From: Okibacterium fritillariae
GTDB lineage: Bacteria > Actinomycetota > Actinomycetes > Actinomycetales > Microbacteriaceae
NCBI RefSeq assembly: GCF_900167575.1
Contig: NZ_FUZP01000001.1
Coordinates: 1,054,001-1,118,000 of the forward strand
Length of the DNA stretch: 64,000 bases
Reading direction: 5' to 3'
A model generated the notes under the pieces. That model did no database searches, was not told the DNA's origin, and was given only the letters and a program-made list of their open reading frames with translations. Each line of letters opens with the position of its first letter. Position 1 is the stretch's first letter. The position numbers and the translations under genes are program-made. Below are positions 8,910 through 17,167 of this stretch, piece after piece.

Positions 8910-9007
8910 ACGCCCCAGATTAGTCGAGGGGTCTGACACCCGGACCGCGCGCGTAACGTGCGGACATGGACATCCCCGCCGGGTGGGCGGTTACAGAATG
9001 GGTGAGG

Positions 9008-9361
9008 TCAGCACTTGCGGAGGCCGTCGAAGACCCCGAAGACCCCGGTCGAATCCCGGAACGACTGGCCGGGCTTCAGCGTGTTGCACGAGCTGTCGGG
9101 CGCCGATGCCCACAGCACTTTCACCCGCTGCGTCGAGGAGCATTTGTTTTTGACGTCGACGTAGGGGAAGCCTTTGGAGCGCCCCTCTTTCGTCACGTCG
9201 ACGCAGGTCGGAGAGAGGGCCGTCTTCACCACGCCGGGAGCGGCGTGAGCGACGGAGGCGGGGGCGGCCGAAACGGCCGTCGCGGGAGAGGCGATGCTCA
9301 GGGAGAGGGCGAGAAACAGTGCTGCGACGCCCGAACCGGCAATTTTCGCTGTCTTGTTCAT
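9008..9361 (-). CDS. Small secreted four-cysteine protein, family not certain
   Basis: A 117-aa protein with a signal peptide (basic MNKTAK, hydrophobic core to about residue 25, cleavage near ATAVSAA). The mature part has four cysteines at 53, 74, 92 and 117. The spacing (21, 18, 25) and the segments RVKVLWAS and LKPGQSF resemble the beta-sandwich alpha-amylase inhibitors of the tendamistat type, where the middle cysteine spacing is also 18; this is a weak likeness by eye. It has its own leaderless promoter (9368-9396) and no operon partner. Role unknown. Confidence 0.75.
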   Translation of the reverse strand: MNKTAKIAGSGVAALFLALSLSIASPATAVSAAPASVAHAAPGVVKTALSPTCVDVTKEGRSKGFPYVDVKNKCSSTQRVKVLWASAPDSSCNTLKPGQSFRDSTGVFGVFDGLRKC

Positions 9362-9367
9362 GGCCAA

Positions 9368-9396
9368 AACATAGTGACGGATATGCACGCTGACAA
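9368..9396 (-). promoter_or_regulatory. Leaderless promoter of the small secreted protein
   Basis: On the minus strand TTGTCA (9391-9396), a 17-nt spacer, then TATGTT (9368-9373). This is the best -35/-10 pair in the window. The -10 ends 6 nt before the ATG at 9361, placing the transcript start on or next to the start codon. Confidence 0.75.
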
Positions 9397-9472
9397 GGAC
9401 TTAGGTCTATCTGCACAGTGCGTGATCAGGCACGCCTGGCATACTGGAGGGGTGCCGCAGCAAGAGCGGCAT

Positions 9473-9532
9473 CCGGACGAGGGCGCAGTACCCGGAACGC
9501 GACAAGACTGACCACGAAAGTGAGTAGCAGTC
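9473..9532 (+). ncRNA. Guanidine-III (ykkC-III) riboswitch with translational expression platform
   Basis: The conserved core of the class is present: CCGGACGAGG at 9473-9482, GTACCCGG at 9488-9495 and GACAAGAC at 9501-9508. They form the class H-type pseudoknot: P1 pairs CCGG 9473-9476 with CCGG 9492-9495, and P2 pairs CAGT 9486-9489 with ACTG 9507-9510. The expression platform is readable: GACTG 9506-9510 can instead pair with CAGTC 9528-9532, directly abutting the ATG, with an inner CAC-GAAA-GTG hairpin covering the purine-rich AGTGAG. Guanidinium would favour P2 and free the start, an ON switch. A TGCCGC/GCGGCA hairpin (9453-9471) precedes it. Confidence 0.92.
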
Positions 9533-9853
9533 ATGTCTTGGATCATCCTCATCGTGTCGGGCATCCTCGAGGCCGTCTGGGCCACGGCCCTCGGCAAGTC
9601 GGAGGGCTTCACGAAGCTCTGGCCGACCATCATCTTCGGCGTCGCCCTCATCGCCAGCATGGGCGGCCTCGCCTTCGCCATGCGCGACATCTCCGTCGGC
9701 ACGGCTTACGCCGTCTGGGTCGGAATCGGCGCCAGCCTCACGGTCGTCTACGCCATGGTCTTCGGCGGCGAATCCGTCTCGGTCATCAAGATCCTCCTCA
9801 TCCTCGGCCTCGTCGGCTGCGTCGTCGGCCTCAAAATGGTCGACGGCCACTAG
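9533..9853 (+). CDS. gdx: Guanidinium exporter, SMR family (Gdx/SugE type)
   Basis: A 106-aa, four-helix small multidrug resistance protein. Glu13 in SGILEAVWATALGKSEGF is the proton/substrate-coupling glutamate, and the following GF-T-LWP segment is typical of the SugE/Gdx branch rather than EmrE. Gdx proteins export guanidinium in exchange for protons as antiparallel dimers in the cell membrane. The guanidine-III riboswitch directly upstream supports this substrate far more strongly than sequence alone. Single-gene transcription unit ending in a 13-bp hairpin. Confidence 0.93.
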   Translation: MSWIILIVSGILEAVWATALGKSEGFTKLWPTIIFGVALIASMGGLAFAMRDISVGTAYAVWVGIGASLTVVYAMVFGGESVSVIKILLILGLVGCVVGLKMVDGH

Positions 9854-9901
9854 CGCTCGCGCACGTCGAAGAGGCTGGCTGAGGACGTGCATCTCACCCC
9901 T

Positions 9902-9940
9902 GCCGCTGCCGCCGCATTCCACCACATCGGCGGCAGCGGC
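9902..9940 (+). terminator. Hairpin after gdx
   Basis: Perfect 13-bp stem: GCCGCTGCCGCCG (9902-9914) with CGGCGGCAGCGGC (9928-9940) and a 13-nt loop. There is no T-run, as is usual for strong GC-rich actinobacterial terminators. Confidence 0.65.
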
Positions 9941-9985
9941 CGGTAGGGGGTGCGGGCGTTCTCCCGGGCGTGATCTACTAAGACC

Positions 9986-12295
9986 ATGACGGAAACCCCC
10001 GAGTACGACAGCACTGACGTCACCCCCGAGACGACACCCGACACGGTGCCGGAAGCGGCAGAGATTTCGTACGACGAGGAGCGTTATCCGGCCCGTCCGA
10101 AGCGCCTGCGGCCGAGCGCCCACCTGCGCACCTCGGGCATCACGCGGTCGAAGCTCGACCCCCGCGAACCCGACGGCTCGAACCCGGCCTATGTGGCCTG
10201 GTTGGTGCGCCAGTCGATGCTCGGCGACGCCGACGTCCTCAGCCGTCAGCACTCCGGTCAGCCCAGCATGTGGCGCAACCCGTATGCCCGGCCTGACGCG
10301 CGCCGCGCCATCCAGTCGGCCTCGGTGTGGTTCACCGCCTACCCGATCTCGCTCATCACGCGCCCCGGGCAGTCCTACCTCGGCGCCCTCGGCGACGAAG
10401 ACCTGTGGCGCGCGTTCGAGCGCATCGGCATCGACGCCGTGCACACGGGCCCCGTCAAGCGCGCCGGCGGCCTGACCGGATGGCGGCAGACGGCCAGCGT
10501 CGACGGTCACTTCGACCGCATCTCCACGCAGATCGATCCGGCCTTCGGCACCGAAGACGAGTTCCGTTCGCTGTGCGACGTGGCCGACCAGTACTCGGGC
10601 AGCGTCATCGACGACATCGTGCCCGGTCACACGGGCAAGGGCGCCGACTTCCGCCTCGCCGAGATGGCCTATAAAGACTTCCCCGGCATCTATCACATGA
10701 TCGAAATCCCCGAGGCGGACTGGCCTCTGCTGCCCGACGTGCCCGAGGGTCGGGATGCCGTGAACCTCGACGCCACGGCCGAGCAGAGCCTGGCCGACCA
10801 GGGCTACATCATCGGCGCCCTGCAGCGCGTCATCTTCTATGCGCCCGGCGTGAAGGAGACCAACTGGAGCGCCACGGCACCCGTGCTGGGCGTCGACGGT
10901 CGCACGCGCCGCTGGGTCTACCTGCACTACTTCAAGCAGGGTCAGCCCTCCATCAACTGGCTCGACCCCACCTTCGCCGGCATGCGCCTCGTCATCGGCG
11001 ACGCCCTGCACTCGCTCGGCGACCTCGGCTCGAGCGCGCTGCGCCTCGACGCCAACGGTTTCCTCGGCGTGGAGAAGAGCGCCGAGGGCATGCCCGCGTG
11101 GTCGGAGGGGCACCCGCTGTCCGAGGCCGCGAACCACCTCATCGCCAGCATGGTGCGCAAGGTGGGCGGATTCACATTCCAGGAGCTCAACCTCACGGTC
11201 GAAGACATCCGCAACACCGGCCGGGTGGGCGCCGACCTGTCCTATGACTTCATCAACCGGCCCGCCTACCAGCACGCGCTGGCCATGGGCGACACCGAGT
11301 TCCTGCGGCTCACGCTGCGCACGTCGCTCGAGACCGATGTGCAGCCCGTTCAGCTCGTGCACGCGCTGCAGAACCACGACGAGCTCACCTACGAGCTCGT
11401 GCACTGGGCCACGCTGCACTGCGCCGACGAGTACACGTTCCGTGACCAGCAGATGGCGGGCGGCGACCTCGCCGAAACCATCCGCGCCGACATGATCGAA
11501 CGCCTCACGGGCGAGAACGCGCCCTACAACCGCGTGTTCACGACCAACGGCATCGCCTGCACCACGGCCTCCGTCATAGCGGCCGCCCAAGGCTTTAACG
11601 AGCTCGACAAGATCCGCGAGGACGACGTCGACATGATCGCCCGCGCCCACCTGCTGCTCGCGCGCTTCAACGCGTGGCAGCCGGGCGTCTTCGCGCTCTC
11701 CGCCTGGGACCTCGTGGGCGCCCTGCCGCTGCCCTCCGAACAGGTCTCCGAGCTCATCGCCGAGGGTGACACGCGCTGGATCGAACGCGCCGCCCACGAC
11801 CTGATGGGCTTCGACGAAGAGGCGGTGGCGTCGGCATCCGGCATGCCCCGCGGGCGCTCGCTCTACGGCACGCTGCCCGAACAGCTGCAGCGCCCCGACT
11901 CGTTCGCCTCGCAGCTGAAAGAGTTGCTCGCCATTCGCGACGCCAACGACATCGCGATCGGCACCCAGGTCGACGTTCCGGATGTCTCGCACCCCGGCAT
12001 GCTCGTCATGGTGCACCGCCTCGACGGCGGCAAGGCCGATTGGGAGGACGCGCCCCTGCAGGTCACCGTGCTGAACTTCACCGACCAGCCCATCGAGGGC
12101 AGCGTGCGGTCGAGCGAACTCATCCCGCGCCGCGCCGTCATCGATGCGGCATCCGGTCTCGAGATCGGCCGCGTCGACGACCTGCAGACCTTCGGCGTGC
12201 GGCTCGAGCCCTACGCGGGCTTGTTCCTGCTGATGGGGCCCGACGAAGAGGCGCTCGACAACGACGAGGATGCCTCGGACGACGAACTCGCCTAG
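9986..12295 (+). CDS. Intracellular GH13 alpha-glucan enzyme, trehalose-synthase-like
   Basis: A 769-aa protein with no signal peptide. An acidic disordered N-terminus (about 55 residues) precedes a GH13 barrel. The conserved regions are visible: nucleophile Asp in [11 protein letters not shown], general acid Glu in FTFQELNL, and the NHDELTYEL region IV, which closely resembles the NHDELTLE of trehalose synthases (TreS). The C-terminus has a beta-domain and an acidic tail ([14 protein letters not shown]). The sequence lacks the usual TreS context and a maltokinase neighbour, so specificity (maltose-trehalose isomerase, glucosyltransferase or hydrolase) is open. TCTACT lies 6 nt before the ATG, a possible leaderless promoter. 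Confidence 0.8.
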   Translation: MTETPEYDSTDVTPETTPDTVPEAAEISYDEERYPARPKRLRPSAHLRTSGITRSKLDPREPDGSNPAYVAWLVRQSMLGDADVLSRQHSGQPSMWRNPYARPDARRAIQSASVWFTAYPISLITRPGQSYLGALGDEDLWRAFERIGIDAVHTGPVKRAGGLTGWRQTASVDGHFDRISTQIDPAFGTEDEFRSLCDVADQYSGSVIDDIVPGHTGKGADFRLAEMAYKDFPGIYHMIEIPEADWPLLPDVPEGRDAVNLDATAEQSLADQGYIIGALQRVIFYAPGVKETNWSATAPVLGVDGRTRRWVYLHYFKQGQPSINWLDPTFAGMRLVIGDALHSLGDLGSSALRLDANGFLGVEKSAEGMPAWSEGHPLSEAANHLIASMVRKVGGFTFQELNLTVEDIRNTGRVGADLSYDFINRPAYQHALAMGDTEFLRLTLRTSLETDVQPVQLVHALQNHDELTYELVHWATLHCADEYTFRDQQMAGGDLAETIRADMIERLTGENAPYNRVFTTNGIACTTASVIAAAQGFNELDKIREDDVDMIARAHLLLARFNAWQPGVFALSAWDLVGALPLPSEQVSELIAEGDTRWIERAAHDLMGFDEEAVASASGMPRGRSLYGTLPEQLQRPDSFASQLKELLAIRDANDIAIGTQVDVPDVSHPGMLVMVHRLDGGKADWEDAPLQVTVLNFTDQPIEGSVRSSELIPRRAVIDAASGLEIGRVDDLQTFGVRLEPYAGLFLLMGPDEEALDNDEDASDDELA

Positions 12296-12408
12296 GCCGG
12301 AGTTCGCCGAGGCCCGAGCTCTGGCGTCCTCGCGGGTTCCTGCTCTCGCCCACCGCTGGCGCAGGAGCCCGTGAGATCGACGAATACCCACCCGACAGGA
12401 TGCGATAG

Positions 12409-12828
12409 ATGACCGACAAACCCGCAGTGCTCTTCGTGTGCGTGCACAACGCCGGCCGCTCGCAGATGGCGGCCGGCTACTTGAGCGCCCTCGCGGGGGA
12501 CCGCGTCGACGTGTTCAGCGCCGGCAGCGAGCCGAAGAACGAGATCAACCCGGTCGCCATCGAGGCCATGGCCGAAGAGGGCATCGATATCGCGGGCAAC
12601 GTGCCCAAGATTCTCACGGTGGATGCCGTCAAACAGGCCGACGTGGTCATCACGATGGGCTGCGGTGACGCGTGTCCGATCTTCCCCGGCAAGCGCTACG
12701 AAGACTGGCAGCTCGACGACCCGGCGGGACAGGGCATCAAGTCGGTCCGGCCGATCCGCGACGACATCAAGCGCCGTATCGAGCAGCTGCTGACCGAGAT
12801 CCTGCCCGCAGAGTCGAGAGGGATGTAG
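12409..12828 (+). CDS. arsC: Mycothiol/mycoredoxin-type arsenate reductase
   Basis: A 139-aa low-molecular-weight-phosphatase fold protein. The P-loop is CVHNAGRS with nucleophile Cys11 and Arg17 six residues later. The ITMGCGDACPIFPGKRYEDW segment (Cys85, Cys89) and DDPAGQ acid loop are diagnostic of arsenate reductases such as Corynebacterium ArsC1/ArsC2, which form an arseno-mycothiol adduct resolved by mycoredoxin. It reduces arsenate to arsenite in the cytoplasm. No arsR, acr3 or arsB lies nearby, so it is an orphan housekeeping copy. Confidence 0.9.
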   Translation: MTDKPAVLFVCVHNAGRSQMAAGYLSALAGDRVDVFSAGSEPKNEINPVAIEAMAEEGIDIAGNVPKILTVDAVKQADVVITMGCGDACPIFPGKRYEDWQLDDPAGQGIKSVRPIRDDIKRRIEQLLTEILPAESRGM

Positions 12829-12868
12829 CTCCCTCGATCGCTGCGCGTGGGGCTGCGAGACTGCCGTC

Positions 12869-13183
12869 ATGTTGATTTCTACGATGAACGATGTCCCCGG
12901 CCGCCAGATCACCGAGGTGATCGGAGAGGTCACTGGCCTCACGGTGCGCTCGCGCAACGCGGGCGTGCAATTCGGCGCCAACCTCAAGGCCTTCGTGGGT
13001 GGCGAGCTGGGCGGGTTGACCAAGCAGCTCATGCAGAGCCGCGAGGAGGCCAAGCAGCGCCTGATCGAGTCCGCCGAGGCCGTCGGTGCGGATGCCGTCG
13101 TCGCCATGCGTTTCGATGCCAGCGAGGTCGGCCAGAACGCTCAGGAGGTCGTCGCCTACGGGACGGCCGTCAAGCTCGGCTGA
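12869..13183 (+). CDS. YbjQ-family protein (UPF0145)
   Basis: A 104-aa protein of typical family length that fits the whole YbjQ domain: VPGRQITEVIGEVTGLTVRSRN at the start, GGELGGLTKQLMQSREEA in the middle and GADAVVAMRFDAS near the end. The family is a small pentameric fold sometimes described as heavy-metal binding, with no proven function. It follows arsC by 40 bp on the same strand, so co-transcription is possible. GAGACT lies 6 nt before the ATG, a weak leaderless signature. Confidence 0.88.
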   Translation: MLISTMNDVPGRQITEVIGEVTGLTVRSRNAGVQFGANLKAFVGGELGGLTKQLMQSREEAKQRLIESAEAVGADAVVAMRFDASEVGQNAQEVVAYGTAVKLG

Positions 13184-13259
13184 CGCTGCGAGGGATCCTC
13201 GCGTCCGGCCCCTTCTCAGGAGAAGTGGCGCTGTCTAGGCTGGGTGGGGAGGAGGCACA

Positions 13260-13460
13260 ATGACCATCGAATTGATCGTGACCGGCGTGCTCGCCCTGGT
13301 GGGATTCATCCTGCTCATCGGAGTGGGCGTCTGGCTGCGAAGGCGCACCGGCCGCGCGGGTCGCACCGAGCAGGCGCTCCACGACGACCCGCAGCTGCGG
13401 CAGGACCTTCTCGACCGCGACGCCGAGCGCTCGCAGCACGGTGTGCGCCGCTTGATGTAG
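13260..13460 (+). CDS. Small single-pass membrane protein
   Basis: A 66-aa protein with one N-terminal membrane helix (residues 5-26, LIVTGVLALVGFILLIGVGVWL), then an RRR stop-transfer signal and a charged cytoplasmic tail rich in Asp, Gln and Arg. A strong ribosome site (GGAGGAGG, 5 nt before the ATG) supports it being real. Not recognised as a named family. Confidence 0.75.
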   Translation: MTIELIVTGVLALVGFILLIGVGVWLRRRTGRAGRTEQALHDDPQLRQDLLDRDAERSQHGVRRLM

Positions 13461-13536
13461 CCGGCGCGTATTGGGCAACCCGTTGTAACCGAGCGCTCCT
13501 GAGTTGTCTGACAGAGGCGACCGCGGGCCGGACGTG

Positions 13537-14223
13537 CTACTGGACGGGAAGTTCGTAGACGTAGCCCGTCTCATCGGCGAGGATGGCTGCAAAACCGGCC
13601 TCGAGTCCCGCGTCGACGTGAGCCGCGAAAGCATCGGGGGATGTCTCAGCCATCGACACCGTGCCCCGAGAGTCGGCGCCCGGCCATACCGCGGCCGTGA
13701 CATTGGCGGTCGGTTCGGGCAGTTGGGCTCCGACGAGCAGGAAGAGCTGGCCGATGTTGTTGGCCGAGGCGGAGTCGACCAGGTCGACGGCGTTCGGGCC
13801 GACCGTGAGGATCACGCTCGGGGCCGCGGCGACGGCTTCCTCGAGGTGGGCGGCGAAGGCGTCGTCGTCGCCCGCGGCCGAGACGGAGGCTTCGACATCC
13901 GCTCCGTTCTGTTCGGCGAAGGCGATGGCCGCCGCGGTTCCGGATGCCGAAAGGGCATCGTCGGCGGCGACGATGCGCACCGTGAAACTGGCGAGGCGGT
14001 CGGCGGATGCGGGGGGTGCCGCGACCGGCGGCAACGTCGCGCCGGGGGAGGGCCGGGTGGCCGACGCGTCGGCGGTGTCCTCGGTGCTCAGAGAGGTGGA
14101 TGCGTGCGGGCCGCCGTCCGTGGGTGCCGCGTTCGTGCAGGCCGTGGTCGCCGCCAGGAGAAGTCCTGCGAGGCCGATTGTCGCGGCAAGGGTAAGCGGG
14201 AAAGGGCGGGGAGACGTCGACAT
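13537..14223 (-). CDS. BMP-like exported binding-fold protein
   Basis: A 228-aa protein. A signal sequence (PRPFPLTLAATIGLAGLLLAATTAC) ends in a cysteine, but the residues before it (A-T-T-A-C) only loosely fit a lipobox. A Thr/Ser/Pro/Ala linker to about residue 75 is followed by a domain with the layout of the basic-membrane-protein (BMP/Med) fold, as in VRIVAADDALSASGT, ILTVGPNAVDLVD and NIGQLFLLVGAQLPEPTANVTAAV. At about 150 residues the domain is only half the usual BMP length. No transporter genes are adjacent. Start 14223 has GAGGA 5 nt upstream. Confidence 0.7.
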   Translation of the reverse strand: MSTSPRPFPLTLAATIGLAGLLLAATTACTNAAPTDGGPHASTSLSTEDTADASATRPSPGATLPPVAAPPASADRLASFTVRIVAADDALSASGTAAAIAFAEQNGADVEASVSAAGDDDAFAAHLEEAVAAAPSVILTVGPNAVDLVDSASANNIGQLFLLVGAQLPEPTANVTAAVWPGADSRGTVSMAETSPDAFAAHVDAGLEAGFAAILADETGYVYELPVQ

Positions 14224-14293
14224 GATTTCCTCAGAACGAGTGCGGCGCGGTGCCCCGGTCGTGTCGGCCGGTGACACCGCGCATGGTGCGGAT

Positions 14294-14370
14294 GAAGCGT
14301 GAAGCGTGAAGCGTGTTGCGTGTTGCGTGTTGCGTTGTGCGTTGTGCGTTGTGCGTTGTGCGTTGTGTGT
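14294..14370. repeat. Heptamer tandem repeat, 11 units
   Basis: Eleven 7-bp units in uninterrupted register: GAAGCGT x3, GTTGCGT x3, TGTGCGT x4 and TGTGTGT x1. It lies in the 205-bp gap between the phosphatase gene and the BMP-like gene, 71 bp upstream of the latter start. The period of 7 and lack of a ribosome site argue against coding. The three unit types in blocks suggest stepwise expansion by slippage. Confidence 0.95.
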
Positions 14371-14380
14371 AGTGCAGGCG

Positions 14381-14421
14381 GGCGGTGACCTGGCCGGCGA
14401 GAACCGAGCCGGGCCACCGCC
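14381..14421 (-). terminator. Terminator of the anchored phosphatase gene
   Basis: GGCGGTG...CACCGCC with inner paired CC/GG and GGC/GCC segments, starting 8 bp past the stop codon at 14429. GC-rich stem without a T-run. Confidence 0.6.
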
Positions 14422-14428
14422 CGGGGGA

Positions 14429-17167
14429 CTAGCTGTGGCGACGCGTGCGACGCAGGGCGACGAACGATCCGCCGGCGACGAGAAGCAACACGGCCAACAG
14501 GCTGAGGCCCGCGGCGGTCTCGCTACCGGTCGAGGGCAGCGCACCGTTCGACGCACCCGGCAGCGGGGTGGCCGTCGGGTCGGCGGCCGGAGCGCCGGTC
14601 GGCTGCGCGGTGGGCGCGGCCGTCGGAGCAGCGGTCGGTGCGTCGATCGGTGCCGTCGTGGGTGCCGGGGTCGGCGCGGGCGTCGGAACAGGCGTCGGCT
14701 CGATCGCGGGTGCCACGGCGATGGCGGCCGAGGAGGCCGCCGCGTCGGCGTAGTTCGCGGCCGAGACGGTCACGCGCACCGAGAGTGCCGAGGCGAGATC
14801 CGCGGCGACCGGGGTGTAGGTGGCCGAGGTGGCGCCGTCGATCGGCTGGCCGGCGCGCAGCCACTGGTAGGCCACACCCGTCGGGGCGGGGGTCCACTCG
14901 CCGGCCGAAGCCGTGAGGGTCTCGCCGACGCGGGCGTCACCCGTGATGGTGGGAAGGCCGCGCTGCGTGAACGCGCCGTCGGCCACGGTGACCTGGCGGG
15001 TTGCCGTCGCGGTGTTGCCGGCGGCATCCGTCACGCTGTAGGTGAGCGTGTAGGTGCCCTCGGTGGCGGTGTCGACGGTGCCCGAGACGGTGACGGCCGA
15101 CGTGAGGTCGCCATCCTTCTCGTCGGTGGCGGTGACGCCCGTGGCGGGGTCGAAGGTCGAACCGGTCTGGATGGACGAGGCCGCGGGCACCGTCAGAACG
15201 GGCGGTGTGACATCCGCACGCTCGAGGGTGACCTTGTCGACGACGCTGTTCACGGGCTTGTCGGCGCCCGACTGCTGGCTGCGCATGGTGGTGACGGTGA
15301 TCGACTCGTCGGTCACGTCGATGGTGGAGTAGTTGCGCACCTTCTCCTGGTTGATGACGGATGCCCACGGGTGCGGGTAGGTCTCGTTGGTGTTGTAGTA
15401 CTTCGAACCGCTGGCGGAGTTGGCGGTCACGTAGAGCACCTCACCGTCCTTGGCTTCGACGGTGCCCTGGGCGGCGGCCTCGTCGGGGTTGGCGACCACG
15501 CCGTCCTTGATCAGGTAGGTGCGGGTGTAGTTGTGGTCGTGGCCCATGAGCACGAGGTCGATGTCGAGGCCCGAGATGATCTGCGGAAGTACGGCGCGGC
15601 GTGCCTCGATGTCGGCGTCGTCGACGTGGGAGGCGACGGAGTAGATCGAGTGGTGGAACGCGAGCACCTTCCACGTGGCCTTGGCGCCCTGTTCGGCGAC
15701 GACCTTCTCGAGGAACGCCTTGTGGCTGGCGGTGTCCTGGCTGTTGGAGTTCAGCACCATGTACAGAACGTCCTTGTACATGAACCAGTAGTCGCCGCCC
15801 GAGGAGGACGCGGAACCGGCTGCGCCGGAGGTGGGGTCGAAGTTCGGCACGTTGTAGTGCTGCTCGTAGGCCTTCGAGCCCACGTCGTGGTTGCCGTTGA
15901 CGGGCACGAGGGGCAGCTCGCGCAGGGCGTCGGGGGCGAGGAACGCCTGGTAGTGCGCCTCGTTGCCGGCGCTCTCGACCTGGTCGCCGGCCGAGAACAG
16001 CATCTCGGCGTCGGGGCGGGTCTCCTGAGCGACCTTCAGGGTGTCGGTCCAACCGGCCTGGTCGTTCGCCACGTTGCCCGAGGCGCCGATCTGCGGGTCT
16101 CCGACGAAGAAGAAGCTGTAGTCGCCCGAGGCGGCGGCGGTGCGGAAGTCGTAGGTGGGCGACCATCCATTTTGTTCGCTACCGACGCGGTAGACGAACT
16201 CGGTCTTCTCGGCGAGCGTGTCGAACTGGGCGAAACGGTTGTATTCGCCGCTCGTGGTCTTGCCACCCGCGGCCTGCACGGTGGTGGCGGATGCGGCGGG
16301 GAACGCGGTGCCCGTCATGTCCGACTTCTTGGCCACCTGGGCGACCTGCGCGGTGTCGAGGTTGGAGTACCAGGCGAGGCGACGCGAGGTTTCGTCGGCG
16401 CCGACCGTCATGACGATGTCCGAGAGCACGGCTTCGGCGTTGGCCGAGACGGGTGCGAGCGACGGAACGTCGAGGAAGATGTCCGAGGATGTCTCGCGGT
16501 CCTGGTAGAGCGCGACGGCGATCGTGTTCTCGCCGGACTTCAGGGCCGAGGCGGGAACGGTGAACGTGGACGACGCGGGGTCGCCGCCCGAGTTACCCGC
16601 GTACATCAGGTTGCGCTGCGCTTCGGGGGCCGCCTTGACCTTGTCGTCGACGAAGCCGGCGACGGGCGTGCCGTTCACGAAGATCTGCACGGCGTCGTCG
16701 TAGACGATCGTGCCCTGCAGGCCCGTGAGGGCGGCGAGCTGCTCGCTCGAAACCGTGAAGTCCGAGCGGAAGTGGTAGGTCTTCACGGTCGGGTTCGACG
16801 TTCCGTTGGCGTACTGGTTCAGCAGCGTGTTGATGGTGAGGCCGGCGCCGATGTTCTTGGTGCCGTTCTTGGCGCCGAAGGCACCCTTGGCGCTCTTCCA
16901 GGCGGCGTCGTCGAACGCGGGCTTCGTCCACACCAGGCGGTCGGCGTTGCCGGCGGCCGGGTCGGTGTTGTTGTCCGAGTAGGTCCAGGTGCTGTTGGCC
17001 GTGCTGAGGTAGGTGGTGGGGAAGGTGACTGCTGCTTCGGCGGGCGCGGCGCTCGTGGCGACGGCCACCGACCCGGCCAGGAGGCCGAGGGTGCCGAGTG
17101 TTGCGATCGAGAATCGCGTTACTCGTCGCGTGCGGGGAGACCCCGCTTGGACTGAAGAAATGCTCAT
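14429..17167 (-). CDS. Sortase-anchored surface metallophosphatase (purple acid phosphatase-like)
   Basis: A 912-aa exported protein. Layout: signal peptide (to about residue 45, AAPAEA), a jelly-roll-like N-terminal region, a fibronectin-like purple-acid-phosphatase N-domain, a calcineurin-type phosphoesterase with all metal motifs (GDPQIG, AGDQVE, GNHD, HHS, GHDHNYTR), a DUF5011/HYR-type Ig domain (DKDGD-like EKDGDLTSAV), a second Ig-like repeat, a Pro/Thr/Ala spacer of about 55 residues, and a cell-wall sorting signal LPSTG, hydrophobic helix and RRTRRHS. Likely releases phosphate from extracellular esters while bound to peptidoglycan. GGAG lies 11 nt before the ATG. Sortase is not in the window. 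Confidence 0.9.
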   Translation of the reverse strand: MSISSVQAGSPRTRRVTRFSIATLGTLGLLAGSVAVATSAAPAEAAVTFPTTYLSTANSTWTYSDNNTDPAAGNADRLVWTKPAFDDAAWKSAKGAFGAKNGTKNIGAGLTINTLLNQYANGTSNPTVKTYHFRSDFTVSSEQLAALTGLQGTIVYDDAVQIFVNGTPVAGFVDDKVKAAPEAQRNLMYAGNSGGDPASSTFTVPASALKSGENTIAVALYQDRETSSDIFLDVPSLAPVSANAEAVLSDIVMTVGADETSRRLAWYSNLDTAQVAQVAKKSDMTGTAFPAASATTVQAAGGKTTSGEYNRFAQFDTLAEKTEFVYRVGSEQNGWSPTYDFRTAAASGDYSFFFVGDPQIGASGNVANDQAGWTDTLKVAQETRPDAEMLFSAGDQVESAGNEAHYQAFLAPDALRELPLVPVNGNHDVGSKAYEQHYNVPNFDPTSGAAGSASSSGGDYWFMYKDVLYMVLNSNSQDTASHKAFLEKVVAEQGAKATWKVLAFHHSIYSVASHVDDADIEARRAVLPQIISGLDIDLVLMGHDHNYTRTYLIKDGVVANPDEAAAQGTVEAKDGEVLYVTANSASGSKYYNTNETYPHPWASVINQEKVRNYSTIDVTDESITVTTMRSQQSGADKPVNSVVDKVTLERADVTPPVLTVPAASSIQTGSTFDPATGVTATDEKDGDLTSAVTVSGTVDTATEGTYTLTYSVTDAAGNTATATRQVTVADGAFTQRGLPTITGDARVGETLTASAGEWTPAPTGVAYQWLRAGQPIDGATSATYTPVAADLASALSVRVTVSAANYADAAASSAAIAVAPAIEPTPVPTPAPTPAPTTAPIDAPTAAPTAAPTAQPTGAPAADPTATPLPGASNGALPSTGSETAAGLSLLAVLLLVAGGSFVALRRTRRHS

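Noticed and set aside
9407-12391. A 994-codon open frame on the minus strand
   Set aside because: It is exactly antisense to the GH13 and gdx genes, which have catalytic motifs and starts. Its Asp/Gly/Arg/Val/His composition is that of a shadow frame in GC-rich DNA.
14306-17155. A 949-codon open frame on the plus strand
   Set aside because: Antisense to the anchored phosphatase; starts inside the heptamer repeat, no ribosome site, Gly/Arg/Val-rich without any domain.
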